Shown here: one piece after another, positions 56,237 through 63,999 of the stretch
Layout of the letters: each line of letters starts with the position of its first letter
Position numbering within the stretch: position 1 is the stretch's first letter
Assembly: GCA_015243575.1 (NCBI GenBank)
Contig: CP042469.1
Coordinates: 4,058,929 to 4,122,928, forward strand
Direction of reading: 5' to 3'
Length of the DNA: 64,000 nucleotides
From: Clostridiales bacterium
GTDB taxonomy: Bacteria; Bacillota; Clostridia; Peptostreptococcales; Anaerovoracaceae
Translations under genes and position numbers: made by a program
The notes under the pieces: generated by a model
The model's database searches: none
The model's input: only the letters and a program-made list of their open reading frames with translations
What the model was told of the DNA's origin: nothing

Positions 56237-56348
56237 GAGCCGGCAGAACCTTGTCAAAACTGCTCCTGAAAGGCGGCAATTGAAAGGTTGTAAATGAAAA
56301 ACAGCACTTGCTGACAGAACTTGTCTAGGAAATCAGCTAAAAAAATCA

Positions 56349-56380
56349 ACCCCCCTGTCCTATAATCTTAGCAGGGGGGT
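56349..56380 (+). promoter_or_regulatory. Hairpin covering the ribosome binding site of the amidohydrolase gene
   Basis: ACCCCCCTG at 56349-56357 is exactly complementary to CAGGGGGGT at 56372-56380. The G run, seven bases before ATG 56387, is the only candidate Shine-Dalgarno, so the hairpin would hide it. The loop also contains TATAAT (56361-56366). Confidence 0.55.
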
Positions 56381-56386
56381 GTATTT

Positions 56387-58387
56387 ATGAAAAAAAAGAG
56401 ATTAAAGACCTTATTTACCTGGGCTGTCATTTTTACTTTCATCTTCAGCACGGCGCCTGTTCCATCATCCGCTGAGACGGCCATTGCGGACAGCGTCTAC
56501 ATAAACGGAAATATTTATACGATGGAGGATGATCATCCTACAGCATCGGCAATTGCTGTAAAGGGGCAGAAGCTGATCTATGTTGGTGATGACGAGAGCG
56601 CAAAGAAGTTTATTGGCAATAATACAAAGGTCACAGATTTAAAAGAAAAAACAGTGATACCAGGTCTCATCGAAGGGCATATGCATATTCCTATGCTGGG
56701 TGAAAACCTGATGAAGATTGACGCCTTCTGGAAACCCAAGGCTGAAATCCTTGCAGCAGTCAAGGCGGAAGCAGACAAGGCACAGCCGGGGGACTGGATC
56801 CAGGGTTTCGGATGGAACAATACCATCTGGGATGACAAATCTTATCCAACGAAGGAAGAACTAGACTCAGTGGCGCCTAATAATCCTGTTGTGATGGAGC
56901 GCACCGACGGTCATATGATCTGGGTGAATTCCAAAGCGTTGCAGCTTGCAGGAATCACAAAGGAATCAAAAGATCCTCAGGGAGGAGAGATTCTTCGGGA
57001 CGCAAAGGGTGCGCCCACAGGCTGTCTGACGGATACGGCAGGAGAGCCGGTTCAGAAGATCATTCCTGGCCTCAGTGATGACAGAGAAATGGATGCAATT
57101 CTGGCTGCACAGGAACAGCTCTTGTCCTATGGTTTCACCAGCGCCATGGATGCCGGTTCCAATGTCAGGATCATTAACTTGTTCAAAGAGCTCTATCAAA
57201 AGAAGACGATGAAGCTTCGGGTCTACTCGCTTGTGGGCGGTGACTGGGGAGGAACCATAGCCGGACCGGAGCAGGAATATATTAAGAACAACCCTCCGCA
57301 AAAAGAGCTTTACGATGATCGGTACAGCGTCAACGCAGTCAAACTCTTTGCCGACGGCTCTCTGGGATCCAGAAGCGCGGCACTTCTTAAGGATTACAGC
57401 GACAGACACGGTCATATCGGCAATTATCAATATACAGACGAAGAACTTTATGCAGTAATGAAGCAAATCTATGACAGCGGATACCAAATTGCAACCCATG
57501 CAATCGGTGACGGGGGCGTTGATCAGGTGATTAATACCTATGAGAAGCTCATCAAAGCAGATCCAAAAGCAGATCGGAGACTGCGTATTGAGCATTATCA
57601 GGTATCTACCCTTGATGATATCAAGAGAATCGCACAGCTCCACATCCTTCCGTCCATGCAGCCGACTCATGCCACCTCTGACAAGACCATGGCTGAAGAT
57701 CGGATTGGATCAGAGAGAATGAAGGGTGCATATGCGTGGAGAAAAATTATTGATGCTGGGAGCATCATCATCGGCGGTTCCGATGCACCGGTAGAATTGG
57801 TAAATCCATATCACGGATTTTATGCTGCGGTGACAAGACAGAGCAGAGACGGGCTGCCGGAAGGTGGTTGGTACATAGAGGATGCCATGACGCGGGAAGA
57901 AGCTCTCAAGGCGTTTACCATCTGGGCTGCCTACGGACAATTTGAAGAGAATCTCAAGGGCTCGCTGAAGGCGGGAAAGCTTGCGGACTTCGTAGTAATC
58001 GACAGGGATTATATGAAGTGCCCGGCCAATGAGATCAAAGATATCCAGGCTCTTCTGACCGTGCTTGGCGGGGAAGAAGTCTATCGCAGAGACCTCTCTG
58101 AAATTGGGGTGATTTGGCAGGGCGTTCCGATCAGGTTCAATACCCCGCCTGTAATGAACAGCGGAATGATTTATGCTGAAGCTGCAGCGCTGGCCGACAA
58201 GATGGGCGCATCAGCGGACTACAAGAAGGGTGACATTGAACTAAAGATGACAAAGGATCATAAAACGCTGGTACTGCCGGTCGTTCTATCACAGGATCAG
58301 CCCATGGTCTCAGTCCGCACTGTGCTGGAAGGCTTCGAATACAGCTTGGTATGGAATCCCTTAAGTCAGACGATTTCTATCGAATAA
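56387..58387 (+). CDS. Exported amidohydrolase (YtcJ type) with C-terminal stalk-like domain
   Basis: A signal peptide of about 29 residues is followed by a metal-dependent hydrolase: VYINGNIYTMEDDHPTASAIAV, the HxH metal site in EGHMHIPM near residue 98, KLFADGSLGSRSA, THAIGDGG and GGSDAPVELVNPY. This is the YtcJ/Amidohydro_3 family. The last 55 residues (KTLVLPVVLSQDQPM to the end) look like a truncated copper-amine-oxidase stalk domain, similar to those in the protein at 19374. Substrate unknown. Export plus stalk suggests a wall-located enzyme. Confidence 0.85.
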   Translation: MKKKRLKTLFTWAVIFTFIFSTAPVPSSAETAIADSVYINGNIYTMEDDHPTASAIAVKGQKLIYVGDDESAKKFIGNNTKVTDLKEKTVIPGLIEGHMHIPMLGENLMKIDAFWKPKAEILAAVKAEADKAQPGDWIQGFGWNNTIWDDKSYPTKEELDSVAPNNPVVMERTDGHMIWVNSKALQLAGITKESKDPQGGEILRDAKGAPTGCLTDTAGEPVQKIIPGLSDDREMDAILAAQEQLLSYGFTSAMDAGSNVRIINLFKELYQKKTMKLRVYSLVGGDWGGTIAGPEQEYIKNNPPQKELYDDRYSVNAVKLFADGSLGSRSAALLKDYSDRHGHIGNYQYTDEELYAVMKQIYDSGYQIATHAIGDGGVDQVINTYEKLIKADPKADRRLRIEHYQVSTLDDIKRIAQLHILPSMQPTHATSDKTMAEDRIGSERMKGAYAWRKIIDAGSIIIGGSDAPVELVNPYHGFYAAVTRQSRDGLPEGGWYIEDAMTREEALKAFTIWAAYGQFEENLKGSLKAGKLADFVVIDRDYMKCPANEIKDIQALLTVLGGEEVYRRDLSEIGVIWQGVPIRFNTPPVMNSGMIYAEAAALADKMGASADYKKGDIELKMTKDHKTLVLPVVLSQDQPMVSVRTVLEGFEYSLVWNPLSQTISIE

Positions 58388-58403
58388 TTCCAAAACCTGA
58401 TTG

Positions 58404-58454
58404 AAAAACCGGATCCATCGAAGACCTCGCTCTTCAAGGGATTCCGGTTTTTTT
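58404..58454. terminator. Bidirectional terminator
   Basis: AAAAACCGGA at 58404-58413 pairs with TCCGGTTTTT at 58443-58452, serving the convergent genes on either side. Confidence 0.85.
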
Positions 58455-58459
58455 GATTC

Positions 58460-59506
58460 TTAATAGCCCAAAGCTTCATTCACAATAATTACCTTGATCC
58501 TATCCTTGGAAAACTGACCTGCGATCAAGACAAAATCATTACAGATCCGTTGTTTGTGATTGCAGTCAATACAGTGACCCAATTTGACGCAGGGGGTTTC
58601 TTTCCCCAGCCGCAGAGCATCTAGCGGAGCCGCGATCTGCCTCGTTCTATGAATGGCTGCTTCAACATTGTCCGTCAGTTTGTTTACGCCTGCAACAACA
58701 ATGACCTGTTCCGGTCCGTATAGCATCGGGGCTACTCGGCTTCCGTTTCCGTCAATGTTGAAAAGCTTACCGTCCAGCGTAACAGCGCTGGTACCCGTTA
58801 TAAACGTATCCGCAGTAAAGTTTTTGAGGTAGATTTGGCGTTTTTCTTCCCTCGTAAGGGAAGGAACGAATTTGTCCAGGAAGTTGTAATTGCCGCTTCT
58901 TAAAAACTGGAAAACTCCTGTTTGCTCAAGCGTGACAGAATCACCGCTGCCCACAGTTGAACCGGGAGGAATCAGCTCGGCGAGAAGTTGGAGCAGCTGC
59001 TTAGAATCATGGACATAATATCCAGCCATGTTGTTCTTCCGAAGCTGATTCATTGCTTGCTGTGCCTTTGCATGATATTCCATCGGTATATAACGAAGAC
59101 CGTCGGTTACCTGTTCGCTGTCCAGATCTGTAAAACCGAGTTTCCGATAGACTTCTGCTGCATAAGGAGATGAATTCACTGTAATTGTAGGATGGTCATA
59201 GCTGGAGCGGATATGGCCGAAGAGACTTTTGCCGATGCCTTGGCCATGGTATTCCTTTCTCACAAAGAATAAGGAAATGTGGCTCCCGTTATTTCTGGTG
59301 GCTATGACGCCAAGCAGCTGCTCCCCCGCATAGGCTCCGAAAAGCTCAAGCGTGAGCTGACTGCACTGTGAATCAATAAAGCTCTTAAACGTAGCAATTC
59401 CCTCCGGTGCATAGTCCGGCGCTTCAAATTCCTGAAATACTTGCCACACCAGATCCATGGGCTCCAATATCCCAGCTTGCTCAATTTTCCTGATCTCCAA
59501 TTTCAT
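58460..59506 (-). CDS. GNAT acetyltransferase fused to a LUD (lactate-utilisation-type) domain
   Basis: Residues 1 to about 145 are a GNAT N-acetyltransferase with the acetyl-CoA loop VRKEYHGQGIGKSLF and VYRKLGFTD. Residues of about 150-348 are a LUD domain (DUF162) with GSTVGSGDSVTLEQTGVFQFL, FITGTSAVTLDGKLFNIDGNG and the C-terminal cysteine cluster CVKLGHCIDCNHKQRIC. LUD domains usually occur alone or in LutB/LutC. The fusion is in one uninterrupted frame with a GGGAA ribosome binding site. Function unknown. Confidence 0.88.
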   Translation of the reverse strand: MKLEIRKIEQAGILEPMDLVWQVFQEFEAPDYAPEGIATFKSFIDSQCSQLTLELFGAYAGEQLLGVIATRNNGSHISLFFVRKEYHGQGIGKSLFGHIRSSYDHPTITVNSSPYAAEVYRKLGFTDLDSEQVTDGLRYIPMEYHAKAQQAMNQLRKNNMAGYYVHDSKQLLQLLAELIPPGSTVGSGDSVTLEQTGVFQFLRSGNYNFLDKFVPSLTREEKRQIYLKNFTADTFITGTSAVTLDGKLFNIDGNGSRVAPMLYGPEQVIVVAGVNKLTDNVEAAIHRTRQIAAPLDALRLGKETPCVKLGHCIDCNHKQRICNDFVLIAGQFSKDRIKVIIVNEALGY

Positions 59507-59872
59507 TCCCCTCCAAAATTAAGATATATACTCATCCTATCAGATTCCTATCAAAAAGGTAAGGGTCTCCAGCAAGAACATGAAAATAATCGCCAGAAAA
59601 ACCCGTCACACAATTTGGCGAAAAAAGATTGACAAAAGGGCTAAAATCCCCGATAATATTACTTGCAGATCATCTTGAATATGGGCTTATAGCGCAGCTG
59701 GGAGCATAGCTGAGTCAGAAACACAGCCCATAAGATTACAACTTCATGCGGGCTTATAGCGCAGCTGGGAGCCCAACTACGCGGAAATCACTACCCCAAG
59801 AATATTTGTAGAAACTTTGATAATTGACTTTAAAAATTTATACCATTCTGCTTAGACAGAATGGGTTTTTTC
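59507..59872. repeat. tRNA-like 5' fragments upstream of tRNA-Ala
   Basis: GGGCTTATAGCGCAGCTGGGAGC (written as two parts: 59683-59693 and 59694-59705) recurs identically at 59750-59772, 67 bases later. It resembles the acceptor-plus-D-arm half of a tRNA-Ala. No anticodon or T arm follows either copy. The first copy can form an 8-bp hairpin with AGCCCATA at 59725-59732. No gene is seen in this region. Confidence 0.6.
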
Positions 59873-59948
59873 GGGGAATTGGCGAAGCTGGGATCGCGCT
59901 TGACTGGCAGTCAAGAGATCAGGAGTTCGAACCTCCTATTCTCCACCA
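59873..59948 (+). tRNA. tRNA-Ala (anticodon GGC)
   Basis: The acceptor GGGGAAT/ATTCTCC contains the G3-U70 wobble that defines alanine tRNAs. The D stem is GCGA/TCGC. The anticodon stem CTTGA/TCAAG has loop CTGGCAG (anticodon GGC). The T arm is AGGAG-TTCGAAC-CTCCT, the discriminator is A, and CCA is encoded. A terminator hairpin follows. The 3' side of this gene is the boundary of the AT-rich island. Confidence 0.93.
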
Positions 59949-59949
59949 A

Positions 59950-59980
59950 AAAAGCATCTCGTTTGAGATGCTTTTATTTT
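59950..59980 (+). terminator. Terminator after tRNA-Ala
   Basis: AAAAGCATCTC pairs with GAGATGCTTTT around GTTT, followed by a T-rich tract. Confidence 0.88.
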
Positions 59981-60004
59981 ATCTATGCATTTGACTTTTT
60001 TCGA

Positions 60005-60550
60005 TTAAACCATAGAATTAATGTTCTCTATTATAAATTTCTGTGCATTCGAATCATAAAGGTTCACAGGATATTTACGTCCATATTCACTACATTTCTG
60101 AATAGACATTATACCAACTGACTGTCCTTTGTCAGTAACGATTTTATAATCGTTATCATCATCATCTGTGATAATCTTTAAATAACCATTTTCCAATAGC
60201 CAATTTGTTATCTGTGTAACTTTTATTTTTCTCATATATTCCGTATTTATTGATGTGTTAATGTTATATGTAAATTCACTAATAGATACTGGAGTAGCGC
60301 TTATTTCAATATTTTTTTTATTATCTTCTACTAATCGGAAATCATATATGCCATTTCTTCTTTTGAGGCCAATATTTTCTCCGGATTTTATTGTAGTATC
60401 AAGAAATTCGGAAATCTGATTAAAATATTTATTTAGTTGTTTACTATTTAGTATTGTATCTTCAGGAAGTGGTAATCCACTAGTTGGGTCAATTCCCTTT
60501 GACAGCGCAACTGCATATTCTTTCATCTTAATTAAATCATTATATTGCAT
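60005..60550 (-). CDS. Uncharacterised retron-operon protein
   Basis: 181 residues, not recognised as a named family. It starts 12 bases after the reverse transcriptase ends, with GGAGGTTTACT as ribosome binding site, so it is translated from the same transcript. The N-terminus is helical and the middle is polar. The C-terminal 80 residues (KVTQITNWLLENGYLKI and VTDKGQSVGI then KFIIENINSMV) read like a small winged-helix/antirepressor-like domain. It may be an accessory component of the retron or an island passenger. Confidence 0.7.
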   Translation of the reverse strand: MQYNDLIKMKEYAVALSKGIDPTSGLPLPEDTILNSKQLNKYFNQISEFLDTTIKSGENIGLKRRNGIYDFRLVEDNKKNIEISATPVSISEFTYNINTSINTEYMRKIKVTQITNWLLENGYLKIITDDDDNDYKIVTDKGQSVGIMSIQKCSEYGRKYPVNLYDSNAQKFIIENINSMV

Positions 60551-60562
60551 AGTAAACCTCCA

Positions 60563-61588
60563 TTAATAATCCCAAGCAATTTTATCAAGTGCAATTAATA
60601 ATTTACGACCTTCTTCAGGCTCAACCATATATATGAAATATACCTTTCCATATATATGCTCTTTGAAGAATGACTTCTTGCAGTTAATATGCTCTAGGTG
60701 ACTTGATACTCCGTACTTTTGACAATAATATATTTCTTGCCAAAGTTTCCTTTTATAGAGTTTTGAAACACTAACTTTATTATCAGAAACTATCAATCCA
60801 GTAACTTCTTGACGTTGGTGTTTATATTTAACTCGGATTTTCCTTTCATTAACAGTAAATCCTTCTTCCTGTATAATATTTTTTACAATATTGATTATAT
60901 TTGATAAGCCATAGTTGCCTGAAAAGGTTATATCATCGGCGTATCTTGTATAATCCGCAACATATTTTTCTGCTAATAGCGATAACCTTTTATCAAGTTT
61001 CAAACATAAGATGTTTGATATATATGGACTTGCCGGTGAGCCTTGGGGCAAATACCCGTCGTATGTACATAATCTTGCAAGTGCATAAGAAATTTCTTTA
61101 GTATATCCGTAATAATAAAAGACCATGAAGATTGATTCTATATCGATTGTCGGGAAAAAATCCTTAATATCAAAACTTATTACACATTGTTTACCGATAT
61201 GTTTTTTTGCATTAGTTACTATTGAACGTTCTTTACAAAAACCCGTAACATGGTCTGAAACGGGAATATGTTCTAAAATATTATCTAATATCCACCGCTG
61301 AATCATTTTTAACTTCATTGCTGGAACGTTAAGCGTTCGATACCCTTCGGATTTTTTCGGTATTGACATCTCATTGTAATAGTTCTCCTCAAGTGTTGCC
61401 AGTATTGTTGTCAGTTCTTCTAATTCTATCCCCAAGAGCAAGGAAAGGTGCCGTTTGTCGAAAATAACAGGTAAAGATGAATCAATTAAGCGAATAGCAT
61501 AAGATATACATGAATCAATATCCTTTTGAGACTGTTCCATAGATTCCAACTGTATTCGTAGCTCAGAAATATATTTTTCTTTATCCAT
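60563..61588 (-). CDS. ret: Retron reverse transcriptase
   Basis: 341 residues. All hallmarks of retron reverse transcriptases are present in order: NAKKH (the NAxxH motif of region X) at residues 126-130, FDIKDFFPTI with the first catalytic Asp at about 139-148, QGSPASP at 182-188, the catalytic YADD at 216-219, and VTG (region Y, msr recognition) at 262-264. These enzymes extend a 2'-OH of a guanosine in their own ncRNA to make msDNA. ATG 61588 is preferred over GTG 61597 because AGGTGG lies just before it. The presumed ncRNA lies immediately upstream. Confidence 0.95.
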   Translation of the reverse strand: MDKEKYISELRIQLESMEQSQKDIDSCISYAIRLIDSSLPVIFDKRHLSLLLGIELEELTTILATLEENYYNEMSIPKKSEGYRTLNVPAMKLKMIQRWILDNILEHIPVSDHVTGFCKERSIVTNAKKHIGKQCVISFDIKDFFPTIDIESIFMVFYYYGYTKEISYALARLCTYDGYLPQGSPASPYISNILCLKLDKRLSLLAEKYVADYTRYADDITFSGNYGLSNIINIVKNIIQEEGFTVNERKIRVKYKHQRQEVTGLIVSDNKVSVSKLYKRKLWQEIYYCQKYGVSSHLEHINCKKSFFKEHIYGKVYFIYMVEPEEGRKLLIALDKIAWDY

Positions 61589-61610
61589 AACAACCACCTA
61601 AAGATAACAA

Positions 61611-61810
61611 TTTCAAACGCACTTGCTGCCGATTTCTTTAACTGAACAGGTACACTATTAATTTACTTGTAAATTTATAGTGTGATAGATTATTCCATTT
61701 GAAATAATCTATCACATCAAGTACGCTTTGCTACTTGATGTGCTAAATTATGTAGCATTGCAACTATGAAAGACTACTAGTCTTTCGCCTTCCAACAAAT
61801 GCGTTTGAAA
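61611..61810 (-). ncRNA. Putative retron msr-msd RNA, copy proximal to the reverse transcriptase
   Basis: Read on the minus strand, an 11-bp inverted repeat (61800-61810 with 61611-61621) could be the a1/a2 stem. Inside, in order, are GAAGGC, an 8-bp hairpin with AGU loop (61786-61768), AUAGUUGCAAUG, three abutting hairpins (61742-61713, 61715-61682, 61683-61652) and UAAAGAAAUCGGCAG (61640-61626). It ends 23 bases before the reverse transcriptase start. Size and location fit msr-msd; the exact branch guanosine and msd limits are not determined. Confidence 0.75.
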
Positions 61811-61823
61811 AAGATTAATAAAA

Positions 61824-62017
61824 TGATTTTGCACGACTACCGTTTCTTTATTTGTACTAGTGAGCATATCTGTTGAGATTTTCCAACAGATATGCTCGTC
61901 CACAAGATTTTAATTTTGTGGACGAGGATAAAATCTTTGATTTTATCCTCATTCAGTAAGTGACATTTTAACTATGAGAAACAACTTGTTTCTCGCTTTC
62001 TAATCGATACAAAATCA
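61824..62017 (-). ncRNA. Putative second retron msr-msd RNA, distal copy
   Basis: Same order of parts as the proximal copy but with different stem sequences. There is a terminal inverted repeat (CAAAATCA at 62010-62017 with TGATTTTG at 61824-61831; a longer alternative pairs 62023-62033 with 61817-61827). Then come GAAAGC, an 8-bp hairpin with AGU loop (61994-61976), AUAGUUAAAAUG, and three contiguous hairpins (61950-61924, 61923-61898, 61897-61862). The 3' element is UAAAGAAACGGUAG (61850-61837). It begins just beyond the winged-helix gene. Confidence 0.7.
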
Positions 62018-62023
62018 ATATTA

Positions 62024-62344
62024 TCATTTTATTTTTTTTGAAAAATTCTTTGGAGCATATGGCTTATCCAAAGGCCATCTCTCATGGAAAAATAACTGTT
62101 CCATTGGTTCAATTTCGAAGCTAAACCAATCCAGACTGTTATTCATTAAAAAAATTCTCCCTTTGTGCGATAATGAAAGTAAATTATTCTTAATCTCGAG
62201 TAGACCGTCTTCAAGTAATTGGTTAATTAATTCAAGAGTATAAGATTCTGCAATTCCGAGATTTTTCCGCAACTCATATAATGAATATTTCTCTTTCTTT
62301 TCTTTAAAGTAAGCAAGCATAAGTAATCTTAAATACTCATCCAT
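62024..62344 (-). CDS. Small winged-helix protein of the retron operon
   Basis: 106 residues. KYSLYELRKNLGIAESYTLELINQLLEDGLLEI followed by LSLSHKGRIFL is a textbook winged helix-turn-helix. The C-terminal 40 residues are aromatic and basic. Its ATG overlaps the end of the phosphoribosyltransferase-like gene by eight bases, implying stoichiometric co-expression. In retrons with phosphoribosyltransferase-like effectors a DNA-binding partner is expected, probably contacting the msDNA. Confidence 0.82.
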   Translation of the reverse strand: MDEYLRLLMLAYFKEKKEKYSLYELRKNLGIAESYTLELINQLLEDGLLEIKNNLLSLSHKGRIFLMNNSLDWFSFEIEPMEQLFFHERWPLDKPYAPKNFSKKIK

Positions 62345-63233
62345 TTTCCTTCTCCTTTTTAGCGGCTTGATACTTCATTCTATCTCTTCTTTTTCTTTCA
62401 CTTTTTAATTTTAGCCAGGTTGGCTCATCACTTTCGGCTCTTGGAAATATTGATACAAATTGTTCATGATTGCATCTAAAAATACCTAATGTATTATTAG
62501 GTGTATTATTATGAAAGGCTATTAAACCTTCAGATTTTTTAAAACCTAATATATCTGATTTTGGAATTCCCAATTCTTGTGACCCTTTCTCAAAGGTTGC
62601 TCTGGCTTCAGTTCCAGAAAATCTCTCAATGTCAAAGGCTTTGACTTGAGTATGAGAACATATCATTACAATTTTTAAATTTTCATTTTGCGAGTATGTA
62701 TTAACTTTCCTAACGGCTTCATCCATTGCATGTATAACTACATAATAAATATCTTTGTCTCGAATTTTTTCTTTGATGGTTTCAATAAAATTAATAAACG
62801 TTGTTCCCGAACCACAACAGTCATCAATAAAAATGATGTCTGATATGTTTTGGAAATCTTCTTCATCAAGTTCAGAAACATTCGGAACAAAACGATTACT
62901 ATGAAGTCTGTTAATAACTCTATAGTCAGAACAATAGTCATATGAACTATTCATTATCTTTTTTTCTGAAGGGATAACGCAATAAATAGCACCATCTTTT
63001 TCTGCAACACCTGCCGATGATATATGATTATGTAGTTCAACAAGTTTTGCATTTGTACTCTCGTGTGAGAAATAACAGAAGTCTTCTAGTAAGTCGAGTA
63101 CAATTTTATTTAGTTCATCTGGCATTTGGTCAATCCAAGTTTTGAATTTTTCCTGAAACCCCGTTAACCGTTGGTCGAGAGGACCCCATTTTGACAAGAA
63201 CTTTTCAATTAACTCATTGTATTCGTTATCCAT
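62337..63233 (-). CDS. Phosphoribosyltransferase-like retron effector
   Basis: 298 residues. DIIFIDDCCGSGTTFINFI (Asp-Asp at 137-138, GSGTT at 141-145) is a PRPP-loop of the phosphoribosyltransferase fold and lies after a predicted beta strand as it should. An N-terminal helical region precedes it, and the C-terminus is strongly basic and helical. The protein resembles the PRTase-type effectors reported with one class of retrons (type III as I recall it). It is likely a toxin-like effector, held inactive until phage infection disturbs the msDNA complex; that role is inferred. Confidence 0.8.
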   Translation of the reverse strand: MDNEYNELIEKFLSKWGPLDQRLTGFQEKFKTWIDQMPDELNKIVLDLLEDFCYFSHESTNAKLVELHNHISSAGVAEKDGAIYCVIPSEKKIMNSSYDYCSDYRVINRLHSNRFVPNVSELDEEDFQNISDIIFIDDCCGSGTTFINFIETIKEKIRDKDIYYVVIHAMDEAVRKVNTYSQNENLKIVMICSHTQVKAFDIERFSGTEARATFEKGSQELGIPKSDILGFKKSEGLIAFHNNTPNNTLGIFRCNHEQFVSIFPRAESDEPTWLKLKSERKRRDRMKYQAAKKEKENG

Positions 63234-63424
63234 AATATTAAACCCTGTTACTTAATAAAATCACTATAAGGAAGAAATAGTTAGAACAAAAAAATTAATA
63301 TAATTAAAAATAAATTATCATCTACATTTTACGACTATAGTACAAATACTTCAACATTATTCGCTAAAAGAATATTAATTCAATGTACGTATAAAAAAAG
63401 ATATCTATAATCCATAGATATCCT

Positions 63425-63658
63425 TTAGTCTATATCTTTAAAAAAATCAATTATTTTAATATTAAGAGTCTCTGATAATGAAAATAGTACGTCAAGAGAA
63501 AATGGTTTATTGGTATTTGGAGATTCGATTTTGCTTAAATAACTCTTGCTAATACCAATTTCGTCAGCTAATTGCTGCTGTGTTAAGCCCCTTTGTGTTC
63601 TATAATAAGCAATTTTCTGCCCAATCTGCTTATATTTCTCTGCATGACTTGCACTCAT
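63425..63658 (-). CDS. XRE-family transcriptional regulator
   Basis: 77 residues, almost entirely a HTH_3 domain: IGQKIAYYRTQRGLTQQQLADEIGISKSYLSKIE. Small Cro/CI-like repressors of this type are common control genes of mobile elements. A perfect palindrome lies in its divergent promoter region. The 191-base gap to the retron operon (63234-63424) is AT-rich and shows no gene. Confidence 0.92.
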   Translation of the reverse strand: MSASHAEKYKQIGQKIAYYRTQRGLTQQQLADEIGISKSYLSKIESPNTNKPFSLDVLFSLSETLNIKIIDFFKDID

Positions 63659-63700
63659 AATAACACCTCAACCCCATTATACTTGTTAATACAAAATAAA

Positions 63701-63723
63701 TAGTTTCACTTATAGTGAAACTA
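63701..63723. promoter_or_regulatory. Palindromic operator between the XRE gene and the divergent small gene
   Basis: TAGTTTCACT at 63701-63710 and AGTGAAACTA at 63714-63723 form a perfect 10-bp inverted repeat with a 3-base spacer, ideal for a Cro/CI-like dimer. A TATAAT read on the minus strand lies near 63675. Confidence 0.75.
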
Positions 63724-63750
63724 TGATAAGATGCAGCTGAGGTGATGGTT

Positions 63751-63999
63751 ATGAAAATAATAGAAAGAAGAACTTTTATTGAAAAGGGTAAAAAGAAAAA
63801 ATTAACTATTTTTAAGGATACATCCGCTAAAATCGAATACGTGAATCCAAAATATAATATGAAAGTTATACTTAAATTTCCCGCACAAGGCACTGTTACA
63901 AACGATGACATGATAGATTGGCTTAGTCAGTTGTATATGGATAATTGGATAAGGGAATATCAAGCAAGATTAGAGAGAAAGCAAAACGGTGCCAATTGA
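63751..63999 (+). CDS. Small hypothetical protein of the mobile island
   Basis: 82 residues, Lys/Glu-rich, family not recognised. KFPAQGTVTNDDMIDWLSQLYMDNWIREYQARLE near the C-terminus is probably helical. ATG 63751 follows GAGGTG. It is divergent from the XRE gene and ends one base before the right edge. Its position just ahead of the unseen part of the element suggests an island operon gene. Confidence 0.6.
   Translation: MKIIERRTFIEKGKKKKLTIFKDTSAKIEYVNPKYNMKVILKFPAQGTVTNDDMIDWLSQLYMDNWIREYQARLERKQNGAN

Noticed and set aside
59861-60121. Plus-strand open frame over tRNA-Ala
   Set aside because: Translates the tRNA and terminator and runs antisense to the retron-operon protein.
61598-62023. 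CRISPR array
   Set aside because: The repeated elements are inverted repeats forming hairpins of different sequence, not direct repeats with regular spacers, and no cas genes are present.
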